The position numbers were made by a program, and so were the translations under genes. The notes under the pieces were generated by a model that saw only the letters and a program-made list of their open reading frames with translations, had not been told where the DNA came from and made no database searches. This document shows, in pieces, positions 1 through 5,098 of a stretch of 5,098 nucleotides of DNA. How positions within the stretch are numbered: the stretch's first letter is position 1; the number at the start of each line of letters is the position of its first letter. Source of the stretch: an uncultured Bacillota bacterium (GTDB lineage Bacteria > Bacillota > Clostridia > Peptostreptococcales > Anaerovoracaceae); the NCBI GenBank assembly GCA_946629205.1, contig CAMOXP010000109.1, positions 1 through 5,098 of the forward strand, in the 5' to 3' direction.

Positions 1-181
1 AGGCGCCCTCGCAGAGGGTGCCTTCTGCTATGATGCCGAAATAGGTCCGGATGGCTTCTCCGACGTAGCCGGAGTAGTCGCCGATGACCATATTGACTTT
101 ACGGACGCGGGATCCGCCGTTTTCACGGCAGTGCTCATCCGCGATCTTTACGATTTTCTGTGTGATGGGTAGTTCGTGCAT
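1..181 (-). CDS. hypA: Hydrogenase maturation nickel metallochaperone HypA, N-terminal part (cut by window edge)
   Basis: Reading the minus strand from the ATG at 181 gives 60 codons with no stop; base 1 belongs to codon 61. The protein opens with MHELPITQKIVKIA, followed by SRVRKVNMVIGDYSGYVGEA and a segment ending GTLCEGA. This is the HypA/HybF pattern: an invariant Met-His-Glu start whose His2 is a known nickel ligand, a helix, then a V..v.IG..sg strand and an EGA motif. HypA acts in the cytoplasm with the GTPase HypB to insert nickel into the large subunit of [NiFe] hydrogenase. The family is usually about 110-120 residues, so roughly half is present; the zinc-binding CxxC pairs would lie beyond the left edge. 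The Met-His-Glu motif fixes the start, although no Shine-Dalgarno sequence precedes it. The gene is divergent from the AAA+ gene starting at 260. The family call is strong; the rest of the gene is unseen. Confidence 0.9.
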   Translation of the reverse strand, partial: MHELPITQKIVKIADEHCRENGGSRVRKVNMVIGDYSGYVGEAIRTYFGIIAEGTLCEGA

Positions 182-187
182 GTGGTT

Positions 188-196
188 ATTGTAGCA
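188..196 (-). promoter_or_regulatory. Extended -10 promoter of hypA, predicted leaderless start
   Basis: On the minus strand the sequence reads TGC-TACAAT, an extended -10 motif (TGn followed by five of six TATAAT bases). Only six bases (AACCAC) separate it from the hypA ATG, so the usual start of transcription about seven bases past the -10 box falls on or next to the A of the ATG. No good -35 box is seen at 16-18 bp, as is often true of extended -10 promoters. This is inferred from spacing, not proven. Confidence 0.5.
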
Positions 197-202
197 CATC
201 TA

Positions 203-211
203 TGGTAAAAT
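203..211 (+). promoter_or_regulatory. Extended -10 promoter of the AAA+ ATPase gene
   Basis: The plus strand reads TGG-TAAAAT, an extended -10 motif with five of six consensus bases. Transcription would begin near 218, leaving a leader of about 42 nt before the ATG at 260. The best -35 candidate at a 17-bp gap (TGGTTA, 183-188) is weak. The motif is only six bases from the hypA extended -10 motif on the other strand, so the two promoters overlap and polymerase could probably not occupy both at once. Confidence 0.45.
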
Positions 212-246
212 ACGAAATGGAGATTTCAGAAGAGATCAATGGACTG

Positions 247-252
247 AAAGGA
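247..252 (+). promoter_or_regulatory. Ribosome binding site of the AAA+ ATPase gene
   Basis: AAAGGA lies seven bases before the ATG at 260 and supports that start. The only nearby upstream in-frame ATG (239) is followed at once by GAC TGA, so it cannot extend the protein. Confidence 0.7.
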
Positions 253-259
253 TATACCG

Positions 260-1963
260 ATGGACAAATATGAACAGTTAAGAAATGATTTCAACAGTCT
301 GGAAAGCCTGGTGGCAGGGTTTTGCGGCAGCGGGAACGAGTTCCGCAATTTCACACAGGAATGCGCTGTGCGTATCTGGAGCAAAAACCTGAGCTGCGCG
401 GAGGAATACGCAAAGGCCTTTGAAATCATATCGGGAAAATACTACAGCGATGAACAGCTTGAAACGGTCATCAGTTCCTTCCGGGGAAATACCAAGGATC
501 CGAAGGCACCGGCGTTTTTCGCGAAGATGGCAGGTCACGACAGGGAAATCGGGGAATTCATCACGGGATTCAACAGCCTGCTCGTTACCTTGGCGTCCAT
601 CAACGGGGACTTCAATTTGGAGGAGGCCAATGAGGTCCAGCGGATCATGTATGTGTTCTACAGTCAGGGAAGGTCGGGCGGATACAGCGGGATCCTCAGC
701 CCGGTGTTCGGCGCCATCGACGAAATGCTGGATTTCGGCTCGGATCTGATCACGCCGAAGCGGCCGTCAAAGCCGGCAGCTCCGGGCAATACCGATGATT
801 CTCTGGATCAGAAACTGGATGACTTCCAGAAGGAACTGCAGAATCTGACCAACGTCAACCGGCCGGGGAACAGACCGGATCCTGCGCAGAAAGCAGGACC
901 GGACGGACCGATGCAGGAAAAAATGGCCGAGGCCAAGGAGCCGGAAGTCCCCCGGAGCAAGGAAGAACTGGACAAGCTCATGGCGGAAATGAATGAGCTC
1001 GTCGGTATGGAGAACATCAAGAACGACGTCCGCAGCCTCATGAACTTCATCAAGATCACGAAACTGCGGGAAGAGCGGGGACTGAAGAATTCGAAGATTT
1101 CCTATCACCTGGTATTCACGGGCAATCCGGGCACAGGCAAAACCACCATCGCCCGGCTGATCGCGTCCCTGTACTACCAGATCGGGGTGCTCCCGAAGGG
1201 ACAGCTCGTAGAGGTCGACCGTGGCCTGCTGGTCGCAGGTTATGTGGGACAGACCGCGATCAAGACCCAGAAGGTCATCGACGAAGCCATGGGCGGCGTC
1301 CTGTTCATCGACGAGGCCTATTCCCTGGCGAACAATCAGGATGATGGATTCGGGCAGGAGGCCATCGAGACCATCCTTAAGAATATGGAAGATCACCGGG
1401 ACGAACTGGTAGTCATCGTTGCGGGGTATCCGGAGCTGATGCACAAGTTCATCGACTCCAATCCGGGGCTCTCTTCCAGATTCAACAAATACTTTGAATT
1501 CAAAGACTACACAGGGATGGAGATGCTGGGCATCTTCAAGATGTTCTGCAAGAAGAACGGATACACCGTCGACGGCGATACGGAAGAAATGCTTCTCGAC
1601 CGGTTCGATAAGATGTATGAAAACAGGGATGAGAATTTCGGCAACGGCAGAACCGTCAGAAACATCTTTGAGAAGGCCATCGGTGCGCAGGCAGACCGTC
1701 TGGCAGCGCTGGAAGAAGTGTCGAAAGCGACGGACGACCAGCTGAGCCTCATTACGCAGGAGGATCTGGAAATCGGATTTGCCACCGTGGAAGGCGTGAA
1801 CCTGCCGAAAGAAACAGAAGAAACGGCTGCTGAGGCTGCGGCTCCCGCTACTCCCGCTGCTCCCGCCGCGGACGAAGGCGTTGCGGAGGTCAGCTTCGAC
1901 GAGGTGATCGGAGTGGATCATCCGGAAGATCCGCACGAAGGGACGGACCCGTCGCAAAACTGA
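260..1963 (+). CDS. AAA+ ATPase of the CbbX/SpoVK family with TerB-like N-terminal region
   Basis: A 567-residue cytoplasmic protein with no signal peptide or membrane segment. Residues 1-160 form a predicted helical region; the stretch LVTLASINGDFNLEEANEVQ (108-127) resembles the acidic motif of TerB-like (tellurite resistance) domains. Residues 165-235 are a Pro/Lys/Asp/Gly-rich linker, probably disordered. From about 236 comes the CbbX/SpoVK/EccA-type AAA+ module: ELVGMENIK, Walker A GNPGTGKT (288-295), pore-loop-like GYVGQT (327-332), Walker B VLFIDEA (347-353), sensor-1 strand VVIVAGY (384-390), arginine finger in SSRF (R407) and sensor 2 GNGRTVRN (461-468). All key residues are present, so an active ATPase is expected. 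The tail (about 517-567) is acidic and Ala/Pro-rich. Relatives remodel proteins: red-type Rubisco (CbbX), type VII secretion (EccA), sporulation (SpoVK). None of those partners is visible here, so the substrate is unknown and no gene symbol is given. The gene is monocistronic: its own promoter lies upstream and a strong terminator follows 34 bp after the stop. Confidence 0.88.
   Translation: MDKYEQLRNDFNSLESLVAGFCGSGNEFRNFTQECAVRIWSKNLSCAEEYAKAFEIISGKYYSDEQLETVISSFRGNTKDPKAPAFFAKMAGHDREIGEFITGFNSLLVTLASINGDFNLEEANEVQRIMYVFYSQGRSGGYSGILSPVFGAIDEMLDFGSDLITPKRPSKPAAPGNTDDSLDQKLDDFQKELQNLTNVNRPGNRPDPAQKAGPDGPMQEKMAEAKEPEVPRSKEELDKLMAEMNELVGMENIKNDVRSLMNFIKITKLREERGLKNSKISYHLVFTGNPGTGKTTIARLIASLYYQIGVLPKGQLVEVDRGLLVAGYVGQTAIKTQKVIDEAMGGVLFIDEAYSLANNQDDGFGQEAIETILKNMEDHRDELVVIVAGYPELMHKFIDSNPGLSSRFNKYFEFKDYTGMEMLGIFKMFCKKNGYTVDGDTEEMLLDRFDKMYENRDENFGNGRTVRNIFEKAIGAQADRLAALEEVSKATDDQLSLITQEDLEIGFATVEGVNLPKETEETAAEAAAPATPAAPAADEGVAEVSFDEVIGVDHPEDPHEGTDPSQN
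1842..1868 (+). repeat. Three tandem 9-bp units encoding Ala/Pro repeats in the AAA+ protein tail
   Basis: CTCCCGCTA, CTCCCGCTG and CTCCCGCCG stand head to tail and encode an Ala-Pro-Ala-Thr-Pro-Ala-Ala-Pro-Ala stretch near residues 528-536. The unit length is a multiple of three, so gain or loss of units would change tail length without a frameshift. It lies between the ATPase core and the acidic end of the protein. Confidence 0.8.
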
Positions 1964-1997
1964 CGGAAACCCAGGCAGGACAGGATGATTTTGCATG

Positions 1998-2040
1998 AAA
2001 CCCGTGGGGAAGAAGAACCTCACGGGTTTTGTTATTTTTT
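1998..2040 (+). terminator. Intrinsic terminator after the AAA+ ATPase gene
   Basis: AAACCCGTGGGG (1998-2009) pairs with CCTCACGGGTTT (2018-2029) over 12 bp with a single G-U pair. The loop is 8 nt (AAGAAGAA), and the stem is followed by TTTTGTTATTTTTT-type sequence to 2040. Strong stem plus U tract is the classic Rho-independent pattern. The reverse strand lacks a comparable T tract, so it acts in the plus direction. It separates the AAA+ gene from the rny promoter that starts 12 bp later. Confidence 0.92.
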
Positions 2041-2056
2041 GTCAACTTTCATTGAC
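2041..2056. repeat. Inverted repeat overlapping the rny -35 box (possible operator)
   Basis: GTCAA (2041-2045) and TTGAC (2052-2056) are perfect inverted 5-bp arms around CTTTCA. The right arm is the first five bases of the -35 box TTGACG, so a dimeric protein bound here would cover the promoter. The arms are short, and symmetry with TTGAC can arise by chance, so operator function is only a suggestion. Confidence 0.3.
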
Positions 2057-2080
2057 GAAAGCAGGGTTTAACTATATAAT
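2052..2080 (+). promoter_or_regulatory. Strong vegetative sigma-A promoter of rny
   Basis: TTGACG (2052-2057) and TATAAT (2075-2080) are separated by exactly 17 bp; 11 of 12 hexamer bases match the consensus. Transcription should begin near 2087-2089, giving a leader of about 110 nt before the rny ATG. This is the best promoter in the window and suggests constitutive, fairly high transcription of rny. Confidence 0.9.
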
Positions 2081-2133
2081 ATCTATGTATGCTTTTAACT
2101 TCTAATAATACCTATTTCAGTTAAAAATATAAT

Positions 2134-2156
2134 CTGTCCGGCACTATGCCAGGCAG
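2134..2156 (+). other. Hairpin in the rny 5' leader
   Basis: CTGTCCGGCA (2134-2143) and TGCCAGGCAG (2147-2156) pair over ten positions with one C-A mismatch and one G-U pair, closing a CTA loop. There is no U tract after it, so it is not a terminator. It lies 24 nt before the ribosome site. It could stabilise the mRNA or give RNase Y an autoregulatory site; neither is shown by the sequence. No known riboswitch pattern was recognised in the leader. Confidence 0.45.
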
Positions 2157-2180
2157 TGAATCTTGAAAACAGAATATCGG

Positions 2181-2188
2181 AAAGGAGG
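2181..2188 (+). promoter_or_regulatory. Consensus ribosome binding site of rny
   Basis: AAAGGAGG is a full match to the anti-Shine-Dalgarno sequence, 11 bases before the ATG at 2200. A nearer ATG at 2190 is out of frame with rny, so 2200 is the right start. Confidence 0.9.
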
Positions 2189-2199
2189 AATGATACCAC

Positions 2200-3744
2200 A
2201 TGACAAGTGTAATCATTACTATAGTGGTGGGTCTGGCAGCTTTGCTTATAGGGCTGCTGGTTGGATATATATTACGTAAATCCATTGGCGAAAAGACAAT
2301 CGGAAACGCCGAAACAAAAGCCAGAAACATGCTTTTGGACGCGGAAAAGAACGCCGAAAGCATCAAAAAAGAAATTGTATTAGAAGCGAAAGAAGAGGCG
2401 CAGAGACAGCGCAACAGTGCGGATAAGGAAATCAGAGAGAGAAGAAACGAAATTTCCAAGGCCGAGAGGAGACTGAATCAGAAGGAAGACTCTATTGATC
2501 GCAAACTTGAGAACATAGAGAAAAAAGAAGAAAGCATTACAAATAAAGAAAGAAAAATCGAAAACAGACTTGCGGAACAGGACAAAGTGCTGAAGAGACA
2601 GCTCGAAGAACTCGAGAAGATCTCCGGTTACACCATTGAAGAAGCAAGAGAAATCATACTGCAGAAGGTCGAGCAGGAAGCGAGAAGTGATGCGGCGATG
2701 CTCTACAAGGAAATCGAGAGCAAAGCCAAGGACGAAGCCGATAAGAAGGCTAAGGAAATCATCACAGGCGCGATCCAGAGATGCGCGGCAGACCATGTCG
2801 CGGAATCGACCGTATCAGTTGTGCCTTTGCCGAATGATGAGATGAAGGGACGCATCATCGGACGTGAAGGCCGCAACATCAGAGCGATCGAGAACGCAAC
2901 CGGAATCGATCTGATCATCGATGATACACCGGAAGCGGTCATCCTGTCAGGCTTCGATCCTGTCAGAAGAGAGATCGCCAGACTCGCGCTCGAGAAACTC
3001 ATCGTGGACGGACGCATCCATCCGGCAAGGATCGAAGAGATGGTCAACAAGTCGGAGCGCGAAGTCAACACGATCATCAAGGAAGCCGGCGAACAGGCGA
3101 CCTTCGATGTGGGTATCCACAATCTGCATCCGGAACTGGTCAAGCTCCTGGGCAGACTGAAATACAGAACATCATACGGACAGAATGTACTCAAGCATTC
3201 CGTCGAAGTCGCTCATCTGGCAGGTCTGATGGCCGGCGAGCTGGGACTCGATGTGACACTTGCGAAACGTGCGGGACTGCTGCATGATATCGGCAAAGCT
3301 CTTGACCATGAACGCGAGGGCACGCACGTAGACATCGGCATGGAAGTGCTGAAGAAGTACAAGGAATCCGAAGCCGTCATCAACGGCATGGCAGCTCACC
3401 ACGGCGACTACGAACCGAAGTCAGTGGAAGCCGTTCTGATCGCTGCAGCGGACGCGCTTTCGGCTGCCCGTCCGGGCGCACGCCGCGAGACACTGGAATC
3501 CTACATCAAGAGACTCCAGAAACTCGAGGAAATCGCCAACACGACGAAGGGCGTCGAAAACTCCTATGCGATCCAGGCTGGACGTGAGATCAGGATCATC
3601 GCGAAGCCGGACGAAGTGGGCGACGATTCCATCGCTCTGCTGGCACGCGACATTTCCAAGAAGATCGAGTCTGAACTGGAATATCCGGGACAGATCAAGG
3701 TCAACGTGGTCCGCGAGACCCGCGCCATCGACTACGCGAAGTAG
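2200..3744 (+). CDS. rny: Ribonuclease Y (membrane-anchored endoribonuclease)
   Basis: 514 residues, close to the roughly 520 of Bacillus subtilis RNase Y, so complete. A single N-terminal membrane helix (about 4-25, ending GYILRK) anchors it to the inner face of the cell membrane. Residues about 30-200 are a long Lys/Glu/Arg-rich coiled coil. A KH RNA-binding domain follows, with KGRIIGREGRNIR (216-228) carrying the GxxG loop. The HD metal-dependent phosphohydrolase domain has LKHSVEVAHLAG (H333), LLHDIG (H362, D363), AAHHGD (H400, H401) and the AAADALSAARPGARRE signature (D418). The family cleaves single-stranded mRNA to start decay and matures some RNAs, and in Bacillus it works with glycolytic enzymes and a helicase. 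It has its own strong promoter and ribosome site. The cysteine desulfurase gene follows in the same direction after 105 bp. The first 600 bases are much richer in A than the rest, as expected from the Lys/Glu coiled coil. No damage is seen. Confidence 0.97.
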   Translation: MTSVIITIVVGLAALLIGLLVGYILRKSIGEKTIGNAETKARNMLLDAEKNAESIKKEIVLEAKEEAQRQRNSADKEIRERRNEISKAERRLNQKEDSIDRKLENIEKKEESITNKERKIENRLAEQDKVLKRQLEELEKISGYTIEEAREIILQKVEQEARSDAAMLYKEIESKAKDEADKKAKEIITGAIQRCAADHVAESTVSVVPLPNDEMKGRIIGREGRNIRAIENATGIDLIIDDTPEAVILSGFDPVRREIARLALEKLIVDGRIHPARIEEMVNKSEREVNTIIKEAGEQATFDVGIHNLHPELVKLLGRLKYRTSYGQNVLKHSVEVAHLAGLMAGELGLDVTLAKRAGLLHDIGKALDHEREGTHVDIGMEVLKKYKESEAVINGMAAHHGDYEPKSVEAVLIAAADALSAARPGARRETLESYIKRLQKLEEIANTTKGVENSYAIQAGREIRIIAKPDEVGDDSIALLARDISKKIESELEYPGQIKVNVVRETRAIDYAK

Positions 3745-3800
3745 GAAGCGGTGCCGTGCGGCGGCAGGGAGCAGCTGCATGGCAGCAATACGGAGAACAC

Positions 3801-3836
3801 AGAAGTTGGCAGAAGGAACACCTTCTGTCAACTTTT
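3801..3836 (+). other. Stable hairpin between rny and the desulfurase gene
   Basis: Bases 3801-3816 pair with 3821-3836 over 16 bp with two G-U pairs and an AACA loop; the core is AAGTTGGCAGAAGG against CCTTCTGTCAACTT. The stem ends in a few U residues, but the sequence then runs AGAATAGG, so the U tract is poor for a terminator. It ends 13 nt before the desulfurase ATG, next to its weak ribosome site. It may be a partial terminator or attenuator for rny, a processing or stability element between two co-transcribed genes, or a modulator of translation. Confidence 0.6.
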
Positions 3837-3849
3837 AGAATAGGAACAG

Positions 3850-5091
3850 ATGATTTATTTAGACAACAGTGCAACGACAAGACAATATGATGAAGTAACG
3901 GCCGCGATGGTCCGTGCGATGCAGGAGGATTACGGCAATCCGTCATCCCTGTATCAGCTCGGCGTCGATGCGGAGAAGGCTGTCAAGGCTGCGCGCCGGC
4001 ATGTGCTGGAAGCGGCCGGATGGTTTGCCGCATCCGACTGGGATGTGGTCTTCACATCCGGCGGCACCGAAGCAGACAACATGGCGATCTTCGGTGCGGC
4101 AAAGGCGCTGCGCAGGCAAGGAAACCGCATCATCACAACGACCGTAGAACACCCGGCAGTGCTCGAGTGTATGAAGCGGCTCGAGTCAGACGGCTTCGAA
4201 GTGATCCGCGTCGGTGTGGACGCCCAGTGCAATCCTGACATGGAGCAGCTGGAGGAGGCCGTCGACGGGAGCACGATCCTGGTCAGCATGATGCATGTGA
4301 ATAATGAGGTCGGTACGGTTATGCCGGTCGGCGCTGTCAAAGAGATCATGCGCAGCAAAGGCGCCCCGGGACTGTTCCACTGCGACGCCGTGCAGAGCTT
4401 CGGCAAGATGCCGCTTCCGGCAGAAGCGGATCTGATTTCGGTCAGCGGCCACAAGATCCACGGACCGAAGGGCAGCGGCGCGCTTTTGATGAACAGAAAC
4501 ACGGCAGGCGCAAGCGCAGGCAGCGGCGCCTCAGGCAAAGGCGTCAGCATTCCGGCGTTCATCGTCGGCGGCGGACAGGAGTCCGGACGCCGGTCAGGCA
4601 CGGAGAACGTGCCGGCGATCATCGGACTGGGCTGCGCGGCAAGAATCGCTGCGGCGGACGGTTCCTGCGATATGATCGATACAAATGGCAGATACCTGTC
4701 CATGGCGGAGATCGCTGCAATGAGGCAGCAGCTGATGGATGGCCTTTGCAGTAAGATCGAAGACATAGAAATCAACAGCCCGGCGGCGGGACTGGCTCCC
4801 GGCCAGTGCTGTCCAAGCGTGCTGAATGTGAATTTCAAGGGAACCCGCGGGGAAGTGATCCTGCACACGCTGGAGCAGGAAGAGATTTACGTTTCGACCG
4901 GTTCCGCGTGCTCATCCAACAAGAAAGGACAGAGCCATGTGCTGGAGGCAATGGGACAGTCCTCTAAGGACATCGAAGGCGCGATCCGGTTCAGCCTGGG
5001 ACGGCTGAACAGCCCGGACGAAGTAGATGTCGTAGTGGACGCAGTCGCGTCCGCGGTCAAACGGTTCCGGCGGCTGGGCAGCTTCCGGTAG
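3850..5091 (+). CDS. Cysteine desulfurase, NifS/IscS type
   Basis: A PLP enzyme of fold type I that takes sulfur from cysteine, leaving alanine, and holds it as a persulfide for Fe-S clusters or tRNA thiolation. The start MIYLDNSATT is the canonical family N-terminus, which fixes ATG 3850 despite a weak, close AGGAA site. Key residues in order: TSGGTEADN (69-77) binds PLP phosphate; EHPAV has H101, which stacks on PLP; N151; HCDAVQ has D179 and Q182; SGHKIHGPKG has the Schiff-base K202; GGGQESGRRSGTEN (240-253); STGSACSS has the catalytic C354. At 413 residues it is longer than the usual 380-390. The extra length comes from a Gly/Ala/Ser insert at about 218-231 and a less conserved stretch near 270-284. 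It is the NifS-like rather than SufS-like group. In Firmicutes such genes often precede thiI, but the window ends 7 bp after this stop, so that is unseen. iscS, nifS and nifZ cannot be told apart here. Confidence 0.95.
   Translation: MIYLDNSATTRQYDEVTAAMVRAMQEDYGNPSSLYQLGVDAEKAVKAARRHVLEAAGWFAASDWDVVFTSGGTEADNMAIFGAAKALRRQGNRIITTTVEHPAVLECMKRLESDGFEVIRVGVDAQCNPDMEQLEEAVDGSTILVSMMHVNNEVGTVMPVGAVKEIMRSKGAPGLFHCDAVQSFGKMPLPAEADLISVSGHKIHGPKGSGALLMNRNTAGASAGSGASGKGVSIPAFIVGGGQESGRRSGTENVPAIIGLGCAARIAAADGSCDMIDTNGRYLSMAEIAAMRQQLMDGLCSKIEDIEINSPAAGLAPGQCCPSVLNVNFKGTRGEVILHTLEQEEIYVSTGSACSSNKKGQSHVLEAMGQSSKDIEGAIRFSLGRLNSPDEVDVVVDAVASAVKRFRRLGSFR
4501..4542 (+). other. Low-complexity Gly/Ala/Ser insert inside the cysteine desulfurase
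   Basis: Residues 218-231 read TAGASAGSGASGKG, between the conserved GALLMNRN strand and IPAFIVGGGQE. Relatives usually have only a short turn (of the type vrkGv) here. The DNA is built from repeated GCAGGC/GCAAGC/GCAGCG-like hexamers, suggesting growth by slippage. The reading frame and all catalytic residues are kept, so the enzyme is probably active. Confidence 0.6.
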
Positions 5092-5098
5092 GCGCGGC

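Noticed and set aside
239..247. ATG GAC TGA mini reading frame in the leader of the AAA+ gene
   Set aside because: Two codons with no ribosome site; too short to support as an uORF.
767..2023. 418-codon open frame on the minus strand opposite the AAA+ gene
   Set aside because: It mirrors a gene with complete AAA+ motifs, its translation is Phe/Leu/Arg/His-rich with no recognisable domain, and it runs through the terminator; it is an antisense shadow.
2128..2133. Second TATAAT in the rny leader as an extra promoter
   Set aside because: No -35 match at 16-18 bp and no TGn extension; in AT-rich sequence such a hexamer is expected by chance.
2380..2796. Minus-strand open frame opposite the rny coiled-coil region, Phe/Leu-rich and membrane-protein-like
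   Set aside because: Phe/Leu runs are the reverse reading of AAA/GAA-rich coiled-coil codons; there is no separate ribosome site or promoter.
3752..3778. Small TGCCG/CGGCA hairpin and GCAGCTGC palindrome just after rny
   Set aside because: Short arms and no U tract; likely chance in GC-rich sequence.
3745..3849. Possible small gene or tRNA between rny and the desulfurase gene
   Set aside because: No open frame with a ribosome site and no cloverleaf pattern; only the hairpin stands out.
3954..4868. 304-codon open frame on the minus strand opposite the cysteine desulfurase gene
   Set aside because: Its translation is Ser/Pro/Ala/Ile-rich low complexity, as expected from the reverse of a GC-biased gene; the sense frame has every catalytic residue.
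1..5098. CRISPR array, insertion sequence, attachment site or prophage signals
   Set aside because: No spaced direct repeats, transposase-like coding sequence or terminal inverted repeats were seen.

Overview
The window looks like chromosome of an anaerobic Gram-positive bacterium of the Firmicutes/Clostridia type. The evidence is a full-length membrane-anchored RNase Y, a NifS-type cysteine desulfurase directly downstream of it, a HypA-type hydrogenase maturation protein, a SpoVK/CbbX-type AAA+ ATPase and Gram-positive style signals (AAAGGAGG ribosome site, TTGACG-N17-TATAAT promoter). The genus cannot be named from this sequence. Most of the DNA is moderately GC-rich, but the rny promoter/leader and the start of rny are clearly richer in A and T.

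Layout. (1) Positions 1-181, minus strand: the first 60 codons of hypA, cut by the left edge. (2) 182-259: a short divergent intergenic region with an extended -10 motif on each strand. The hypA motif lies so close to its ATG that the transcript is predicted to be leaderless or nearly so. (3) 260-1963, plus: a 567-residue AAA+ ATPase with a TerB-like N-terminal region, a disordered linker, a CbbX/SpoVK ATPase module and an acidic Ala/Pro tail. (4) 1964-2199: a strong intrinsic terminator, then a near-consensus promoter whose -35 box lies in a small inverted repeat, then a leader of about 110 nt with a hairpin. (5) 2200-3744, plus: rny (RNase Y), complete. (6) 3745-3849: a 105-bp gap with a 16-bp stem hairpin ending 13 nt before the next start codon. 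(7) 3850-5091, plus: a PLP-dependent cysteine desulfurase of 413 residues, longer than usual for its family because of internal low-complexity insertions.

How the genes relate. hypA and the AAA+ gene are divergent and share a 78-bp control region, so co-regulation is possible but unproven. The AAA+ gene is closed off by its own terminator. rny has its own promoter and is followed in the same direction by the desulfurase, which has no convincing promoter, so the two may be co-transcribed through the hairpin. RNase Y starts mRNA decay at the membrane. The desulfurase supplies sulfur for Fe-S clusters and/or tRNA thiolation. HypA delivers nickel to [NiFe] hydrogenase, an Fe-S enzyme. All three named roles are housekeeping. 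The least understood item is the AAA+ protein, whose substrate is unknown. No mobile element, CRISPR array, tRNA or rRNA was seen.
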